Assembly (NCBI RefSeq): GCF_900105045.1
Contig: NZ_LT629739.1
Span: 1,612,001 to 1,676,000 of the forward strand
Length of the DNA: 64,000 bases
Direction of reading: 5' to 3'
Origin: Brevibacterium picturae
Lineage (GTDB): Bacteria > Actinomycetota > Actinomycetes > Actinomycetales > Brevibacteriaceae
The notes beneath the pieces are model-generated. The model was not told the DNA's origin and ran no database searches. It saw only the letters and a program-made list of their open reading frames with translations. This document shows, piece after piece, positions 52,123 to 60,106 of this stretch (position 1 is its first letter; the number at the start of each line of letters is the position of its first letter). Position numbers and translations under genes: made by a program.

Positions 52123-53295
52123 ATGATGACTCACGAGCACCGCCGCGTCACCGAAATGGCGGCGACCTACCCCGCCTCGGACATCCGGAAGATGTTCAAT
52201 CTCGCCCTCGACTACCCCAACGCTGTGAAGCTCACCGTCGGGGAACCCGACTTCAACACCCCCGAGCACGTCAAAGCCGCAGGCATCCGCGGCATCCAGG
52301 ACAACCACACCCGCTACGTCGCCAACGCAGGGATCCCGGACCTACGCACCGCGATCGCGCAGAAGTACACCGCCCGTTGGAACCGGGCGGTCACCTCGGA
52401 CAATGTCATGGTCTCCTTCGGAGCGATGGAGGCGCTGACCTTCGCCCTCGACGTCAGCGTCTCCCCCGGCGAAGAGGTCATCATCCCCGACCCCAGCTTC
52501 CCGAACTACGTGGGCCAGATCCACCGCCTCGGCGGGGTCGCTGTGCCAGTTCCGGTGACGGAGGCCAACGACTTCAAGCTCCGCGCGGCCGATGTCGCCA
52601 CAGCTGTCAGCGACAAGACCGCGGCGATCATCATCAACAGCCCCTCGAATCCACTAGGTTCGGTGATGGATCAGGCGGATCTCGAGGCGCTCGTCGACCT
52701 GTCAGACGAGCATGGGTTCACAATTATCTCCGACGAGGTCTACGACGAGATCGTCTTCGATGATGCACAGTTCACCTCCATCGCCGAGGTGCGCGATGGC
52801 TTCGACCGGTTCCTCGTCGTCAACAGCTTCTCCAAGACCTATGCAATGACCGGGTGGCGGTGCGGATTCCTCATCGGCCCCAGCGATGTCATCGCGCCGA
52901 TGGCCTTCCTCCAGGAGGGGCTGACCTCGAGCCTGCCCGGGTTCGTCCAGGATGCTGCGGTCGCGGCCATCACCGGGCCTCAGGATCCGGTCGCGACTAT
53001 GGTCTCCTCCTATGTCGAGCGTCGGGATCTCCTTGCTGAGCGGATCAACGCCATCGACGGTCTGTCGCTGATCCGCCCCGAGGCGACGTTCTACTCCTTC
53101 GTCAACATCTCCGAGTGGGGCTTGAGCTCGTGGGAACTCGCGATCCGACTGTTGCAGGAACAGGAGCTCGCAACGATCCCCGGCTCGGCGTTCGGCGCCC
53201 AGGGCGAGGGCTACCTGCGGCTGACGTTCTCCGTGTCCCCGGAGACCATCAATGAGGGGTGCGATCGGCTAGAGAGGTTCGCTGCGGCGAGGTAA
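52123..53295 (+). CDS. Class I/II aminotransferase
   Basis: 390 residues; a second ATG follows directly and AGGAG lies upstream. PLP lysine in VVNSFSKTYAMTGWRCGFLI; substrate-binding AVKLTVGEPDFNTPEHVKAA; Asn in INSPSNPLGSV; Asp in ISDEVYDEIVF; C-terminal Arg in YLRLTFS. It fits the aspartate aminotransferase fold (group I-gamma). It is the second gene of a likely operon with the FAD oxidoreductase, so the two probably act on related amino compounds. Confidence 0.9.
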   Translation: MMTHEHRRVTEMAATYPASDIRKMFNLALDYPNAVKLTVGEPDFNTPEHVKAAGIRGIQDNHTRYVANAGIPDLRTAIAQKYTARWNRAVTSDNVMVSFGAMEALTFALDVSVSPGEEVIIPDPSFPNYVGQIHRLGGVAVPVPVTEANDFKLRAADVATAVSDKTAAIIINSPSNPLGSVMDQADLEALVDLSDEHGFTIISDEVYDEIVFDDAQFTSIAEVRDGFDRFLVVNSFSKTYAMTGWRCGFLIGPSDVIAPMAFLQEGLTSSLPGFVQDAAVAAITGPQDPVATMVSSYVERRDLLAERINAIDGLSLIRPEATFYSFVNISEWGLSSWELAIRLLQEQELATIPGSAFGAQGEGYLRLTFSVSPETINEGCDRLERFAAAR

Positions 53296-53468
53296 CTCGG
53301 CAGCCCGCGCCTGGGAGTCTGCACCGCGAGAACACATTCCACTCGTCGACCGAAGCATTGCTCGCCAACCGAAGCATCGCCGCGACCTGCCTGCGGAATA
53401 CACCGACGCTCATCTGCCTTGATACCAGTGAGACCAACGAATCGCACTCCACCACTTGAGAGGCAGAT

Positions 53469-54155
53469 ATGTCGACAATCACCATCATCGGCGGCCACGG
53501 AAAAGTAGCACTGCTTGCGGCACCGCTGCTCAGCAAGGCCGGCCACACGGTCCGTTCGGTCATCCGCAAGGAGGAGCAGTCTTCCGATATTGAGGCCGCG
53601 AACGCGACGCCGGTTGTCGCTGATGTCGAGCATCTCGACACCGATGCCATCGCCGAGGTGGTGGCCGGCAGCGACGCAATCGTCTGGTCTGCGGGTGCTG
53701 GCGGATCGGGTGAGGATCACACCTGGGCGATGGATCGCGACGCTGCCATCCGCGTGATGGATGCCGCCCAGAAATCGGGCATCCGCCGATTCGTGATGGT
53801 GTCCTACTTCAATTCCCGCCTCGTCGACGGCGAGGTTCCCGGTGTGGAGAAGGGCGACGAAATGTATGCCTACTACTACAACGCGAAGTCGCAGGCAGAC
53901 GAACATCTGCGGACGAAGACCAACCTCGACTGGACGGTCCTCGGCCCATCGGTCCTGGCCCTGGACCCGGCAACCGAGACGGTCACCGTTGACAGCACCG
54001 GAGAGACCCGCGACCTGGACGTGCCCTCGACGTCGCGTGACAACGTCGCACATGTCATCGCCGCAGCACTCGATGAGCCCGCTGTCATCGGCAAGACGCT
54101 AAACTTCCATGACGGTGACACCCCGATCGCCGAGGCGGTCGCTCAGGGAGTCTGA
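53469..54155 (+). CDS. NAD(P)H-binding protein, atypical SDR
   Basis: 228 residues. N-terminal nucleotide-binding motif TITIIGGHGKVALLAAPLLS, then the atypical-SDR pattern DAIVWSAGAGGSG and RRFVMVSYFNSRL, with YYYNAKSQADEHLR for the Tyr-Lys pair. These proteins are dehydrogenases, isomerases or redox sensors of the NmrA/BVR-B type. GAGAGG precedes the ATG. Two direct repeats ACCGAAGCAT (53349 and 53368) lie upstream and could be a regulator site. Confidence 0.82.
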   Translation: MSTITIIGGHGKVALLAAPLLSKAGHTVRSVIRKEEQSSDIEAANATPVVADVEHLDTDAIAEVVAGSDAIVWSAGAGGSGEDHTWAMDRDAAIRVMDAAQKSGIRRFVMVSYFNSRLVDGEVPGVEKGDEMYAYYYNAKSQADEHLRTKTNLDWTVLGPSVLALDPATETVTVDSTGETRDLDVPSTSRDNVAHVIAAALDEPAVIGKTLNFHDGDTPIAEAVAQGV

Positions 54156-54215
54156 ATGCAGTCGGATTCTCGATGACGTCGACCGCGGCCATCTTCCTCA
54201 CAGCCGCAGGTCCCG

Positions 54216-54845
54216 TCAGCTGCTGGCGTACCTGATCTCGACGCGTCGGTTCTTCGCACGCCCCTCGGGGTTGTCCTCGCCGTCCTTCTTATTCTCGGCC
54301 ACAGGGTCGTCTTCGCCATGGCCCTCGACGTTCAGGTCCAGATCTGACCGAGCGTCCTTGACCACTTCGGCGACGGCCTTGGCGCGCTTCTCGGAGAGCT
54401 TCTGGTTGTCCGAGTCGTCGCCCACCGAGTCCGTGTAGCCCGAAATATCAACCTTCGTGCCATCGGGAACCTTCTCGAGGGTCTTGACGACCGCCTCGGC
54501 TGCATTGTCGGGAATCTTCGCGCTGCCGAACTCGAAGAGGACATCGCTGGAGAGCGTGATGACGGAGTCAGAACCTTCTTCGCCTTCGGTCGCGAGCTCC
54601 GTGACAGCGTTCTCGAGGTCCCACTGGTGCACGTTGTTGGGCTCCCAAGTATGAACCGATCCTGACAGCTGCTTGGACGTGGGCTCGGGCAAGTCCGCGG
54701 GCGAGGTCGGTTCGGTCTCCGCAGCCGAGGCAGCAGAGCCACCGGCGAGGACACCCACGCCGAGGAAGGCGCTGGCTCCGACGATTCCGACGACAGCCGC
54801 GAGCCTGGGCCTGGGAGTCGTTGTGTTCGCCTGTTCCATAATCAT
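54216..54845 (-). CDS. OmpA-domain exported protein
   Basis: 209 residues. Hydrophobic signal segment at residues about 15-40 ending in ASAAE. The C-terminal OmpA/MotB peptidoglycan-binding domain is clear: SSDVLFEFGSAKIPDNAAEA, then DISGYTDSVGDDSDNQKLSE and NRRVEIRYASS, with the diaminopimelate-binding Asp and Arg. Gram-positive actinobacteria do have such domains in envelope proteins, but they are uncommon. The start overlaps the stop of the upstream lipoprotein (ATGA), so the two form a coupled pair at the cell surface. Confidence 0.85.
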   Translation of the reverse strand: MIMEQANTTTPRPRLAAVVGIVGASAFLGVGVLAGGSAASAAETEPTSPADLPEPTSKQLSGSVHTWEPNNVHQWDLENAVTELATEGEEGSDSVITLSSDVLFEFGSAKIPDNAAEAVVKTLEKVPDGTKVDISGYTDSVGDDSDNQKLSEKRAKAVAEVVKDARSDLDLNVEGHGEDDPVAENKKDGEDNPEGRAKNRRVEIRYASS

Positions 54846-55411
54846 TGCGTGACCGGCACATCGGTGAAGACGGGCCAGGAGTCTGCAAGTCGGATGTCGA
54901 AGGAGTCGATGTCATCCTGTGGCGCGGCAAACACGGCCCAGACCTCCATCGGCGTCTCGTTCTTCGTCTCTGTCTGCACCGAATCAGAGGTCCACTGCTC
55001 GTAGGAGGTCGATATCGGCGAGTAGACCTTGAGGTTGCCCTTGTCGACGAGCTGGGGACTGAACTTGCTCTCGTTCCAGATGTCGTAGACGCTGAAGCGC
55101 TCGTCGTCCTCGGCTCCCTTGATATGAGGTGTGACCGCCAAACGCAGCGTCTGGACCTCCCCCTCGACTTTCAGAGACAGGACCCCGATCGTCGCCGTCG
55201 CTTCCGACGAGCCTCCGATCTTCACATCCTGCTCAACGATGACTTCATCGAAGTTCACCTTGGCCACACCGGCACCGGAGGCGTCCTTGCCTGCGGAGTC
55301 ATTCGAACCCGAATCTTCCGAGTCCGAGCCGGAGGGCGAAGTGCAACCCGTCAGTGCTACAGCGGAGACGGCGACCACGGCGATTCCGCGCGCGAGTTTT
55401 TGTGCGATCAA
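54842..55411 (-). CDS. Putative lipoprotein
   Basis: 189 residues from a TTG at 55411 with AAGGA upstream. Signal peptide with lipobox VALTGC at residues 18-23, then a Ser/Gly/Asp-rich linker. The mature domain (from about residue 50) has a predominantly beta pattern and no family I recognise. It is coupled by ATGA to the OmpA-domain protein; the lipoprotein would be anchored in the membrane while OmpA binds the wall. Processed by Lgt (gene at 46945). Confidence 0.78.
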   Translation of the reverse strand: MIAQKLARGIAVVAVSAVALTGCTSPSGSDSEDSGSNDSAGKDASGAGVAKVNFDEVIVEQDVKIGGSSEATATIGVLSLKVEGEVQTLRLAVTPHIKGAEDDERFSVYDIWNESKFSPQLVDKGNLKVYSPISTSYEQWTSDSVQTETKNETPMEVWAVFAAPQDDIDSFDIRLADSWPVFTDVPVTQ

Positions 55412-55523
55412 GGGCTTCGATGTCCTTCAGGTCGTAAAATTTCCTAACAGCGCGGCATTGTCTCCGCCGCAACCCGACGATTTTAACACGCTCGTAGTCA
55501 GTGCATTCCGACAATCATGCGTC

Positions 55524-55607
55524 GTCGACTTCGTCAGGAGTTCCGTCGACCTCGTCGGAAGTTCAGTGGAAATCGTCACGAACTCCGCGGACGTCGTCAG
55601 CAGATCA
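55524..55607 (+). repeat. Four tandem imperfect 21-bp repeats
   Basis: Units at 55524-55544, 55545-55565, 55566-55586 and 55587-55607 share a GTCGAC-TCGTC-G-AGTTC pattern. They lie between the lipoprotein gene and the stop of the following gene. If translated they would encode a heptad repeat, but no start or family supports that. They may be a protein-binding array upstream of the lipoprotein promoter. Confidence 0.55.
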
Positions 55608-56240
55608 CCCCGCCGAGGCGAGAGCCGCGTTCCAGCTTCCGTAGAATTTCCGCACCGCCGCGGCCGAGGGCACCTCGCCCTTGTGCTCGGCGGCGTAGTC
55701 CCCGTAGGCCTTGTAGGTGGCGCCGAGATCCCGGTCGTCACAGTCGGCGACGAATGCGGCAATCGCCTTATTATAGGCGGCCTCATCGAAGCGCAGCTGA
55801 CCGCGTGCGCGACCGACAGCGCTGGTCGCCAGACCCGCGACCTTGAGCGCCTCATTCCACGAGCCGAAACGCTGGACCGCAGTCTGACTGGTCGGCGGCC
55901 ATACGCTCGCGCCCTTGGCCGAGGCGACGCCCAGCTGCCTGAGGGCTGCGGTGCGATGCTTCTCGTATTTCGCCGCAGTCAGCGACACCGGGCGGGGAGA
56001 ACTACGCACGCTCGCAATGGATCCGGCCACCTCGGCGAGGGCCTGCTTCACACCGTGTTCGTCCGACATCTGATTGCGGAGTGCGACCTCAACCTCGGTG
56101 AGGATCTCGCTGTCCTGGGGACTCAGCGCGGACGAGGCGGTTGAGCCGAGGTCCGCATCCTTGGCGGCGAGGTGGAGCAGCGCCCCGATGAGGGCAGGGG
56201 CAGCGGTGTGGGATCTGTCGGTGTCAGTCATCACCGTCAT
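55605..56240 (-). CDS. Protein with homing-endonuclease-associated repeats
   Basis: 211 residues. Two copies of the HNH/homing-endonuclease-associated repeat are visible: one ending in VQRFGSWNEALKVAGL (about 120-135), the other ending in VRKFYGSWNAALASAG at the C-terminus. These repeats bind DNA in intron- and phage-encoded nucleases. No HNH or other nuclease motif is present here; the N-terminal 90 residues are helical and unrecognised. Possibly a DNA-binding regulator derived from such a nuclease. Confidence 0.65.
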   Translation of the reverse strand: MTVMTDTDRSHTAAPALIGALLHLAAKDADLGSTASSALSPQDSEILTEVEVALRNQMSDEHGVKQALAEVAGSIASVRSSPRPVSLTAAKYEKHRTAALRQLGVASAKGASVWPPTSQTAVQRFGSWNEALKVAGLATSAVGRARGQLRFDEAAYNKAIAAFVADCDDRDLGATYKAYGDYAAEHKGEVPSAAAVRKFYGSWNAALASAG

Positions 56241-56241
56241 C

Positions 56242-56661
56242 TTACGTGCGATGCCTGCCCTGAGGGGCCCCGAATGCGCGGTCGGCTTCCGCGCTCATCG
56301 CGAACAGCAGGCCGCAGACGGCCGCGGCTATGAGCAGTGACACCAGAGCGGAGTCGACGATGAGGAAGTAGCCGCCGCTCAACAGCACCATCGAGGTGAC
56401 GGCCGAAATCAGACGTCCGGACAGTGTGCCGCCGATGTCGCTGCCGTCAAGGATGACGTCGATGAGACGGGAGATGACGAACCAGGCGACGAAGACGCCG
56501 AGGGTTGCCAACAGCGACTCAGAGAATGCCAGTCGCATCGGTACCTCAAGCGCCCACCCCAGCAGTGTGGCCGAGAACGGCATCGCCAGGGGCAGCACCG
56601 TGACCGCCACCATCAGGGCCGAGCTGGTGAGGACCTTCCGGTGTCGGTATGCGCTGGTCAT
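56242..56661 (-). CDS. Small four-TM membrane protein of unknown function
   Basis: 139 residues, about four hydrophobic helices (roughly 14-32, 46-65, 86-103, 107-121). GGAAAGG precedes the ATG. I recognise no family. It lies just downstream of the PF06695-type gene on the same strand (49-base gap) and one base upstream of the repeat protein, so it may belong to the same operon. Confidence 0.6.
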   Translation of the reverse strand: MTSAYRHRKVLTSSALMVAVTVLPLAMPFSATLLGWALEVPMRLAFSESLLATLGVFVAWFVISRLIDVILDGSDIGGTLSGRLISAVTSMVLLSGGYFLIVDSALVSLLIAAAVCGLLFAMSAEADRAFGAPQGRHRT

Positions 56662-56710
56662 GGTTCGTCCTTTCCGTTCGTCGAGGGGCTGCGGATTCGT
56701 GTGAGCCGGC

Positions 56711-57340
56711 TCAGCCGGTTACGAGTGTGAGTGCCCCGACAGCGAATGCGGTGATCAGCGTGGTCCAGGCGACGATGGCGATGCCCTGCCAGAGCAGAAT
56801 CCATGAGGGCTTCACGCCCGCGCCGACAAGGATCGTCGTCGTGATCTGGGTCGGGATCGCCGCCGGGCCCAGCAGGCTTGCTCCCGGGACTCCGAACCGG
56901 TTGAGCAGACGCAGGAAGCGTGCACGTCCCTTTGACTGCGGCTTCTGCGAATCAGCGACTGCTGCGGAATCGGACGATTCATCAGATACCAGTGTCTGCC
57001 CAGCACCGGACGCTTCCTGACCGGGGGCACCGGACGATTCCCGACCGGGTGCACCGATCGCAGCGAGAGCGGCATCCCGGGTTCGATTCTGTTGCCGTCG
57101 CGCTACCATCGCCGCTCGGGCGCGGGCGCCGAGCACGACGATGACGGCGACGCAGAGGAAGTTGCCGATCGCTCCCGCCAGACCTGCGACAAAGGGGTTG
57201 AGGCCCGCCCACACTCCGATGGCGGCCGAGACCTCGCCTTCGACGAAGGGAACGGCACCGGCGAGCGCGATGATGACCGGCTGGAGGAACTCGGGAACCT
57301 GGGAGGCAAGGTCCTGGAAAAATGTGATGACGGTGTTCAT
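56711..57340 (-). CDS. Putative small multidrug export protein (PF06695 type)
   Basis: 209 residues; AGAGGAC precedes the ATG. Membrane helices at both ends flank a polar segment (about residues 80-140) with repeated Gly-Ala-Pro-Gly and Ser-rich stretches. The N-terminal LAGAVPFVEGEVSAAIGVWAG and C-terminal FGVPGASLLGPAAIPTQITT match the small-multidrug-export family. Export function is inferred from the family name only and is poorly tested. A MerR gene lies upstream, and a MerR-type promoter signature is seen between them. Confidence 0.72.
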   Translation of the reverse strand: MNTVITFFQDLASQVPEFLQPVIIALAGAVPFVEGEVSAAIGVWAGLNPFVAGLAGAIGNFLCVAVIVVLGARARAAMVARRQQNRTRDAALAAIGAPGRESSGAPGQEASGAGQTLVSDESSDSAAVADSQKPQSKGRARFLRLLNRFGVPGASLLGPAAIPTQITTTILVGAGVKPSWILLWQGIAIVAWTTLITAFAVGALTLVTG

Positions 57341-57371
57341 GATGTCCTCTGGAAGTGGTCCGATTGATTAC

Positions 57372-57406
57372 TTCCAGTGGAAACTGTGTTCTCAGAACAG
57401 GGTCAA
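57372..57406 (-). promoter_or_regulatory. MerR-type promoter with palindrome in a long spacer
   Basis: Minus strand: TTGACC (57406 to 57401), 19-bp spacer, then TCCACT (57381 to 57376). The spacer contains the perfect palindrome TGTTCTCAGAACA (57387-57399); TTCCAGTGGAA overlaps the -10. A 19-bp spacer with an internal palindrome is the hallmark of MerR-activated promoters. Confidence 0.5.
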
Positions 57407-57478
57407 GCCCGGAGGATCGAACACTGGATATTCACAGGAAACGGGACTGAGAAATCCCCTCGCCGAGGTGGCCGTTCC

Positions 57479-58237
57479 CTACTCGCGGCCACTGTCGTTG
57501 GCACCGTCGCCGTGTTCCTTGCGTTCTTCGTGGACTCGCATGACTGACCGTTGTAGAACCTCGAGCTGGGCGGGGTTGTAGAGCTCGATCATGGCACCGA
57601 CGATCGCCGACCACCCTAAATCGGCATCGCCGCCCTGGACCTTCGGCTGAAGTTCGAGCAGCCAGGGGTCGTCGTCGAGGTGTTTCGTCATCATCGGCGT
57701 GATCGCGTCGACGGCGTGGGCTTTGGCGGCCTCATCTGCGTCTTCGGGCAGCTCGTCGAACTCTCGATCTGCCGGGGTTGTGCCGACCATGATGCCGCGC
57801 AGTTGGCTCATCGTGTCGTCGTCATAGAGTCGCGCGTACAGACCCATGAGTCGACGGTCGGCCTCAGTCATGGTGGCGGCGACGTCACTGAATCCGGTCG
57901 CTGTGTCGATCGGTGCCCCGTGCTCGATGAGCGATGCGACCTCGTCACGGGTCTTTTCAAGCTCGGCGATCTTAGTCTTGAGTTCACCATCGAGCTCTTC
58001 GAGAGCCTGCCTCTGCACCTCCTGGTCACCGTTGATCGAACTGATCTTCTCCAGCGGAATGCCCAGGCTGCGCAATCGACGGATCTGAAGCAGACGCAGC
58101 AGGTGGGTCCCGTCGTACTGTTTGTAGCCGTTGCTGGCACGTTCGGGCTCGGCCAGCAGATCTTGCTTGTGATAGTGCCGGATCGTATTGACCGTGGTGT
58201 CGGTCAGCCGTGCCAACTCGCTCGTGCTCCACCCCAC
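57479..58237 (-). CDS. MerR-family regulator (TipA-like)
   Basis: 252 residues from a GTG at 58237 with GAGAGG upstream. N-terminal MerR helix-turn-helix: STSELARLTDTTVNTIRHYH, then LLRLLQIRRLRSLGIPLEKI. A coiled-coil dimerisation helix follows (about 75-110), then an effector domain of about 130 residues with no obvious metal-binding Cys; drug or small-molecule sensing is more likely. It precedes the export-protein gene on the same strand, with a MerR-type promoter between. Confidence 0.9.
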   Translation of the reverse strand: MGWSTSELARLTDTTVNTIRHYHKQDLLAEPERASNGYKQYDGTHLLRLLQIRRLRSLGIPLEKISSINGDQEVQRQALEELDGELKTKIAELEKTRDEVASLIEHGAPIDTATGFSDVAATMTEADRRLMGLYARLYDDDTMSQLRGIMVGTTPADREFDELPEDADEAAKAHAVDAITPMMTKHLDDDPWLLELQPKVQGGDADLGWSAIVGAMIELYNPAQLEVLQRSVMRVHEERKEHGDGANDSGRE

Positions 58238-58288
58238 GGGACATTCCTCTCGCCGCTGTTGCGCCAGTATCGGATAGTGACAAGTGTA

Positions 58289-58317
58289 TTGGCCATCGGT
58301 GACACGAGGTCTAGTGT
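58289..58317 (+). promoter_or_regulatory. Leaderless promoter of the HAD dehalogenase gene
   Basis: TTGGCC at 58289-58294, 17-bp spacer, TAGTGT at 58312-58317, six bases, then the ATG at 58324. Confidence 0.5.
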
Positions 58318-58323
58318 GAAGTC

Positions 58324-59046
58324 ATGGATGCAGCATTCGCCCAGGTCGAGGCCCTGGTGTTCGACATGTTCGGGACCGTCGTCGACTGGCGAGAGAGCGT
58401 GGCAACGGGCGTCTCCACCCACCTCCGCGACTATCTGCCGTCGCTCGATGCGCATGAGTTCGCGGACATGTGGCGGGCGGAATATCAGCCGGCGATGGAA
58501 CAGATCCGCAACGGAAGCAGGCCGTTCACACGCCTCGACGTACTGCATCGGGAGAATCTCGAGACCGTGCTCGACCGTCTCGATATCGAGCCGAGCACGA
58601 TTCCGTCGTCGGTCCTCGACGAGACCAACCTCACTTGGCACTGCCTGGACCCCTGGCCCGACGCTGTCTCCGGACTGACGCGCCTGAAGACACGATTCAT
58701 CATCGCGCCCCTGTCGAATGCCAATGTGCGTCTGGCACTCGATGTCGCCAAACGTGCCCACTTGCCGTGGGATGCCATCCTCGGCGCCGAGGTCGCCGGT
58801 GCCTACAAGCCGGAACCGGCAGCCTACCTGCGGACCGTGGAGATTCTCGGACTTCAACCCGATCAGGTGGCGATGGTCGCGGCGCACAACAGTGATCTGG
58901 CTGCCGCCCAGGCGGTCGGACTGCGGACCGCGTTCGTCCATCGCCCCACTGAGCACGGGCCGGGCCAGACGATCGACCTAGAACCAGTAGGTGACTGGGA
59001 TGTGGTCGCCAACGATTTCGAGGATCTCGCCGATCGTCTGGTCTGA
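58324..59046 (+). CDS. HAD-family type II haloacid dehalogenase
   Basis: 240 residues. HAD motif I VFDMFGTVVDWRES (nucleophile Asp15), motif II in IIAPLSNANVRLAL, the Lys in VAGAYKPEPAAYL and motif IV in MVAAHNSDLAAAQAVGLRTA. The motif order and the DMFGTVVDW start fit L-2-haloacid dehalogenases, which hydrolyse 2-haloalkanoates by an aspartyl ester. Motif IV has His-Asn-Ser-Asp as in that subfamily. No substrate-specific neighbours. Confidence 0.88.
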   Translation: MDAAFAQVEALVFDMFGTVVDWRESVATGVSTHLRDYLPSLDAHEFADMWRAEYQPAMEQIRNGSRPFTRLDVLHRENLETVLDRLDIEPSTIPSSVLDETNLTWHCLDPWPDAVSGLTRLKTRFIIAPLSNANVRLALDVAKRAHLPWDAILGAEVAGAYKPEPAAYLRTVEILGLQPDQVAMVAAHNSDLAAAQAVGLRTAFVHRPTEHGPGQTIDLEPVGDWDVVANDFEDLADRLV

Positions 59047-59104
59047 CGACGGCTCGACTACCTCTGACCAGGCAGCTGGAACCTGCTCGTGTTTAGACTG
59101 AACC

Positions 59105-59275
59105 ATGACTGAGTTCAATATCGGCGACACCGTCCAAATCACCAGCGGGCCAATGGCACACAGCGTCGGTACCGTCGTCTACCTCTATGAGGAGACGGGC
59201 AAGTACCTCGTGCGAACCGGCGTGGGCGCGCAGGATTACTATGCGCCGGACGAGTTCGAGCTATACAACCCCTGA
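59105..59275 (+). CDS. Small protein, 56 residues, SH3-like/KOW-type barrel
   Basis: ATG at 59105 opens 57 codons to a TGA at 59275. TAGACT at 59094-59099 lies five bases upstream, indicating a leaderless start. The protein begins MTEFNIGDTVQITSGPMAHS, then VGTVVYLYEETGKYLVRTG, and ends ELYNP. The pattern 'GDxVxxxxG...GxVxxL' resembles KOW or small SH3-like folds found in RNA-binding or ribosome-related proteins. It is short enough to be missed by gene finders. Function unknown. Confidence 0.7.
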   Translation: MTEFNIGDTVQITSGPMAHSVGTVVYLYEETGKYLVRTGVGAQDYYAPDEFELYNP

Positions 59276-59305
59276 CTCGTCTGGCTGGCGAACTGGTGCA
59301 TCAGA

Positions 59306-59719
59306 TCAGTGCACGAAGATGCAGAACGGATGGCCAGCGGGATCGGCGAACACGTAGAGCGGTTCATCCTCGTCTTCGGCGCGGTCGAGAAGCAGGCGAG
59401 CTCCCAACTCCAGGGCGCGCAGTTTGTGTCTGACGAGTTCTTTTTGATCCACAACGGTGAAATCGAGATGCAACTGCATGGGCACTGCGAGATCCGGCCA
59501 CGTGCTGGGTTCCAAGCTCTCTGTCTGCTGGACGGCGACCATTCGGCGGCCCTCAGCATTGGTGAGCACCAGCCAATCGGCGTCATCCGCGTCGGTGCCC
59601 ACAGAAGGCTCGTCTCCCGGGCGGTAGCGATAGCCGAGCAGCTGCCGATAGAACTCGGCGAGCCGTCGCGGCTCGACAGCATTGATGACGGTGTGCAGCA
59701 GCTCGGGATAATCGGCCAT
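59306..59719 (-). CDS. VOC-family protein
   Basis: 137 residues. Start YPELLHTVINAVEPRRLAEF and end PLYVFADPAGHPFCIFVH are both halves of a vicinal-oxygen-chelate module; MQLHLDFTVVDQ holds a likely metal ligand. Related actinobacterial proteins are annotated as glyoxalase/bleomycin-resistance-like. Probable minus-strand unit with the NTF2-like gene, 9 bases away. Confidence 0.85.
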   Translation of the reverse strand: MADYPELLHTVINAVEPRRLAEFYRQLLGYRYRPGDEPSVGTDADDADWLVLTNAEGRRMVAVQQTESLEPSTWPDLAVPMQLHLDFTVVDQKELVRHKLRALELGARLLLDRAEDEDEPLYVFADPAGHPFCIFVH

Positions 59720-59728
59720 GCCTGATCG

Positions 59729-60106
59729 TCACCCCTCCCCAGCCAACGTCAGCGGAGTAAGGACACCGATTTTCCACTCGTTTCCGGTCAGAACGAGCTG
59801 ATACATGTTCCGCTCGCTGGGAGCATCGCCATGATAGTCCCATGTCACGTCGGCCCAGATGCTGTGACCGGTTTCGGCGACCACGTTGATGGCGACGTCG
59901 ATGTCCGTCACCTTCTCGTATTGGCCGAACGCTCCGGCGAAGAACTCCACAGTCTGGCGTTCATCGGTCACAGCCAAGCGCTGACCGGGGAATTCGATCT
60001 GTGCCGGCACGGCATAGTGGTCGGCGATCGCAGCGGCATCCCGGTCGAGGGGTGCCCGCGTGTAGGTGTCGAAGAACTCAGCGCAAACATCATTGTTCCC
60101 ATCCAT
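59729..60106 (-). CDS. NTF2/SnoaL-like protein
   Basis: 125 residues from an ATG at 60106. On the minus strand TAACAT (60119 to 60114) lies seven bases upstream, giving a leaderless start; this decides against the ATG at 60169. The pattern CAEFFDTYTRAPLDRDAAAI, then HYAVPAQIEFPGQRLAVT and WADVTWDYHG, is that of the cone-shaped NTF2-like fold (SnoaL/DUF4440). Members are isomerases, hydrolases or small-molecule binders. Likely cotranscribed with the VOC gene. Confidence 0.72.
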   Translation of the reverse strand: MDGNNDVCAEFFDTYTRAPLDRDAAAIADHYAVPAQIEFPGQRLAVTDERQTVEFFAGAFGQYEKVTDIDVAINVVAETGHSIWADVTWDYHGDAPSERNMYQLVLTGNEWKIGVLTPLTLAGEG

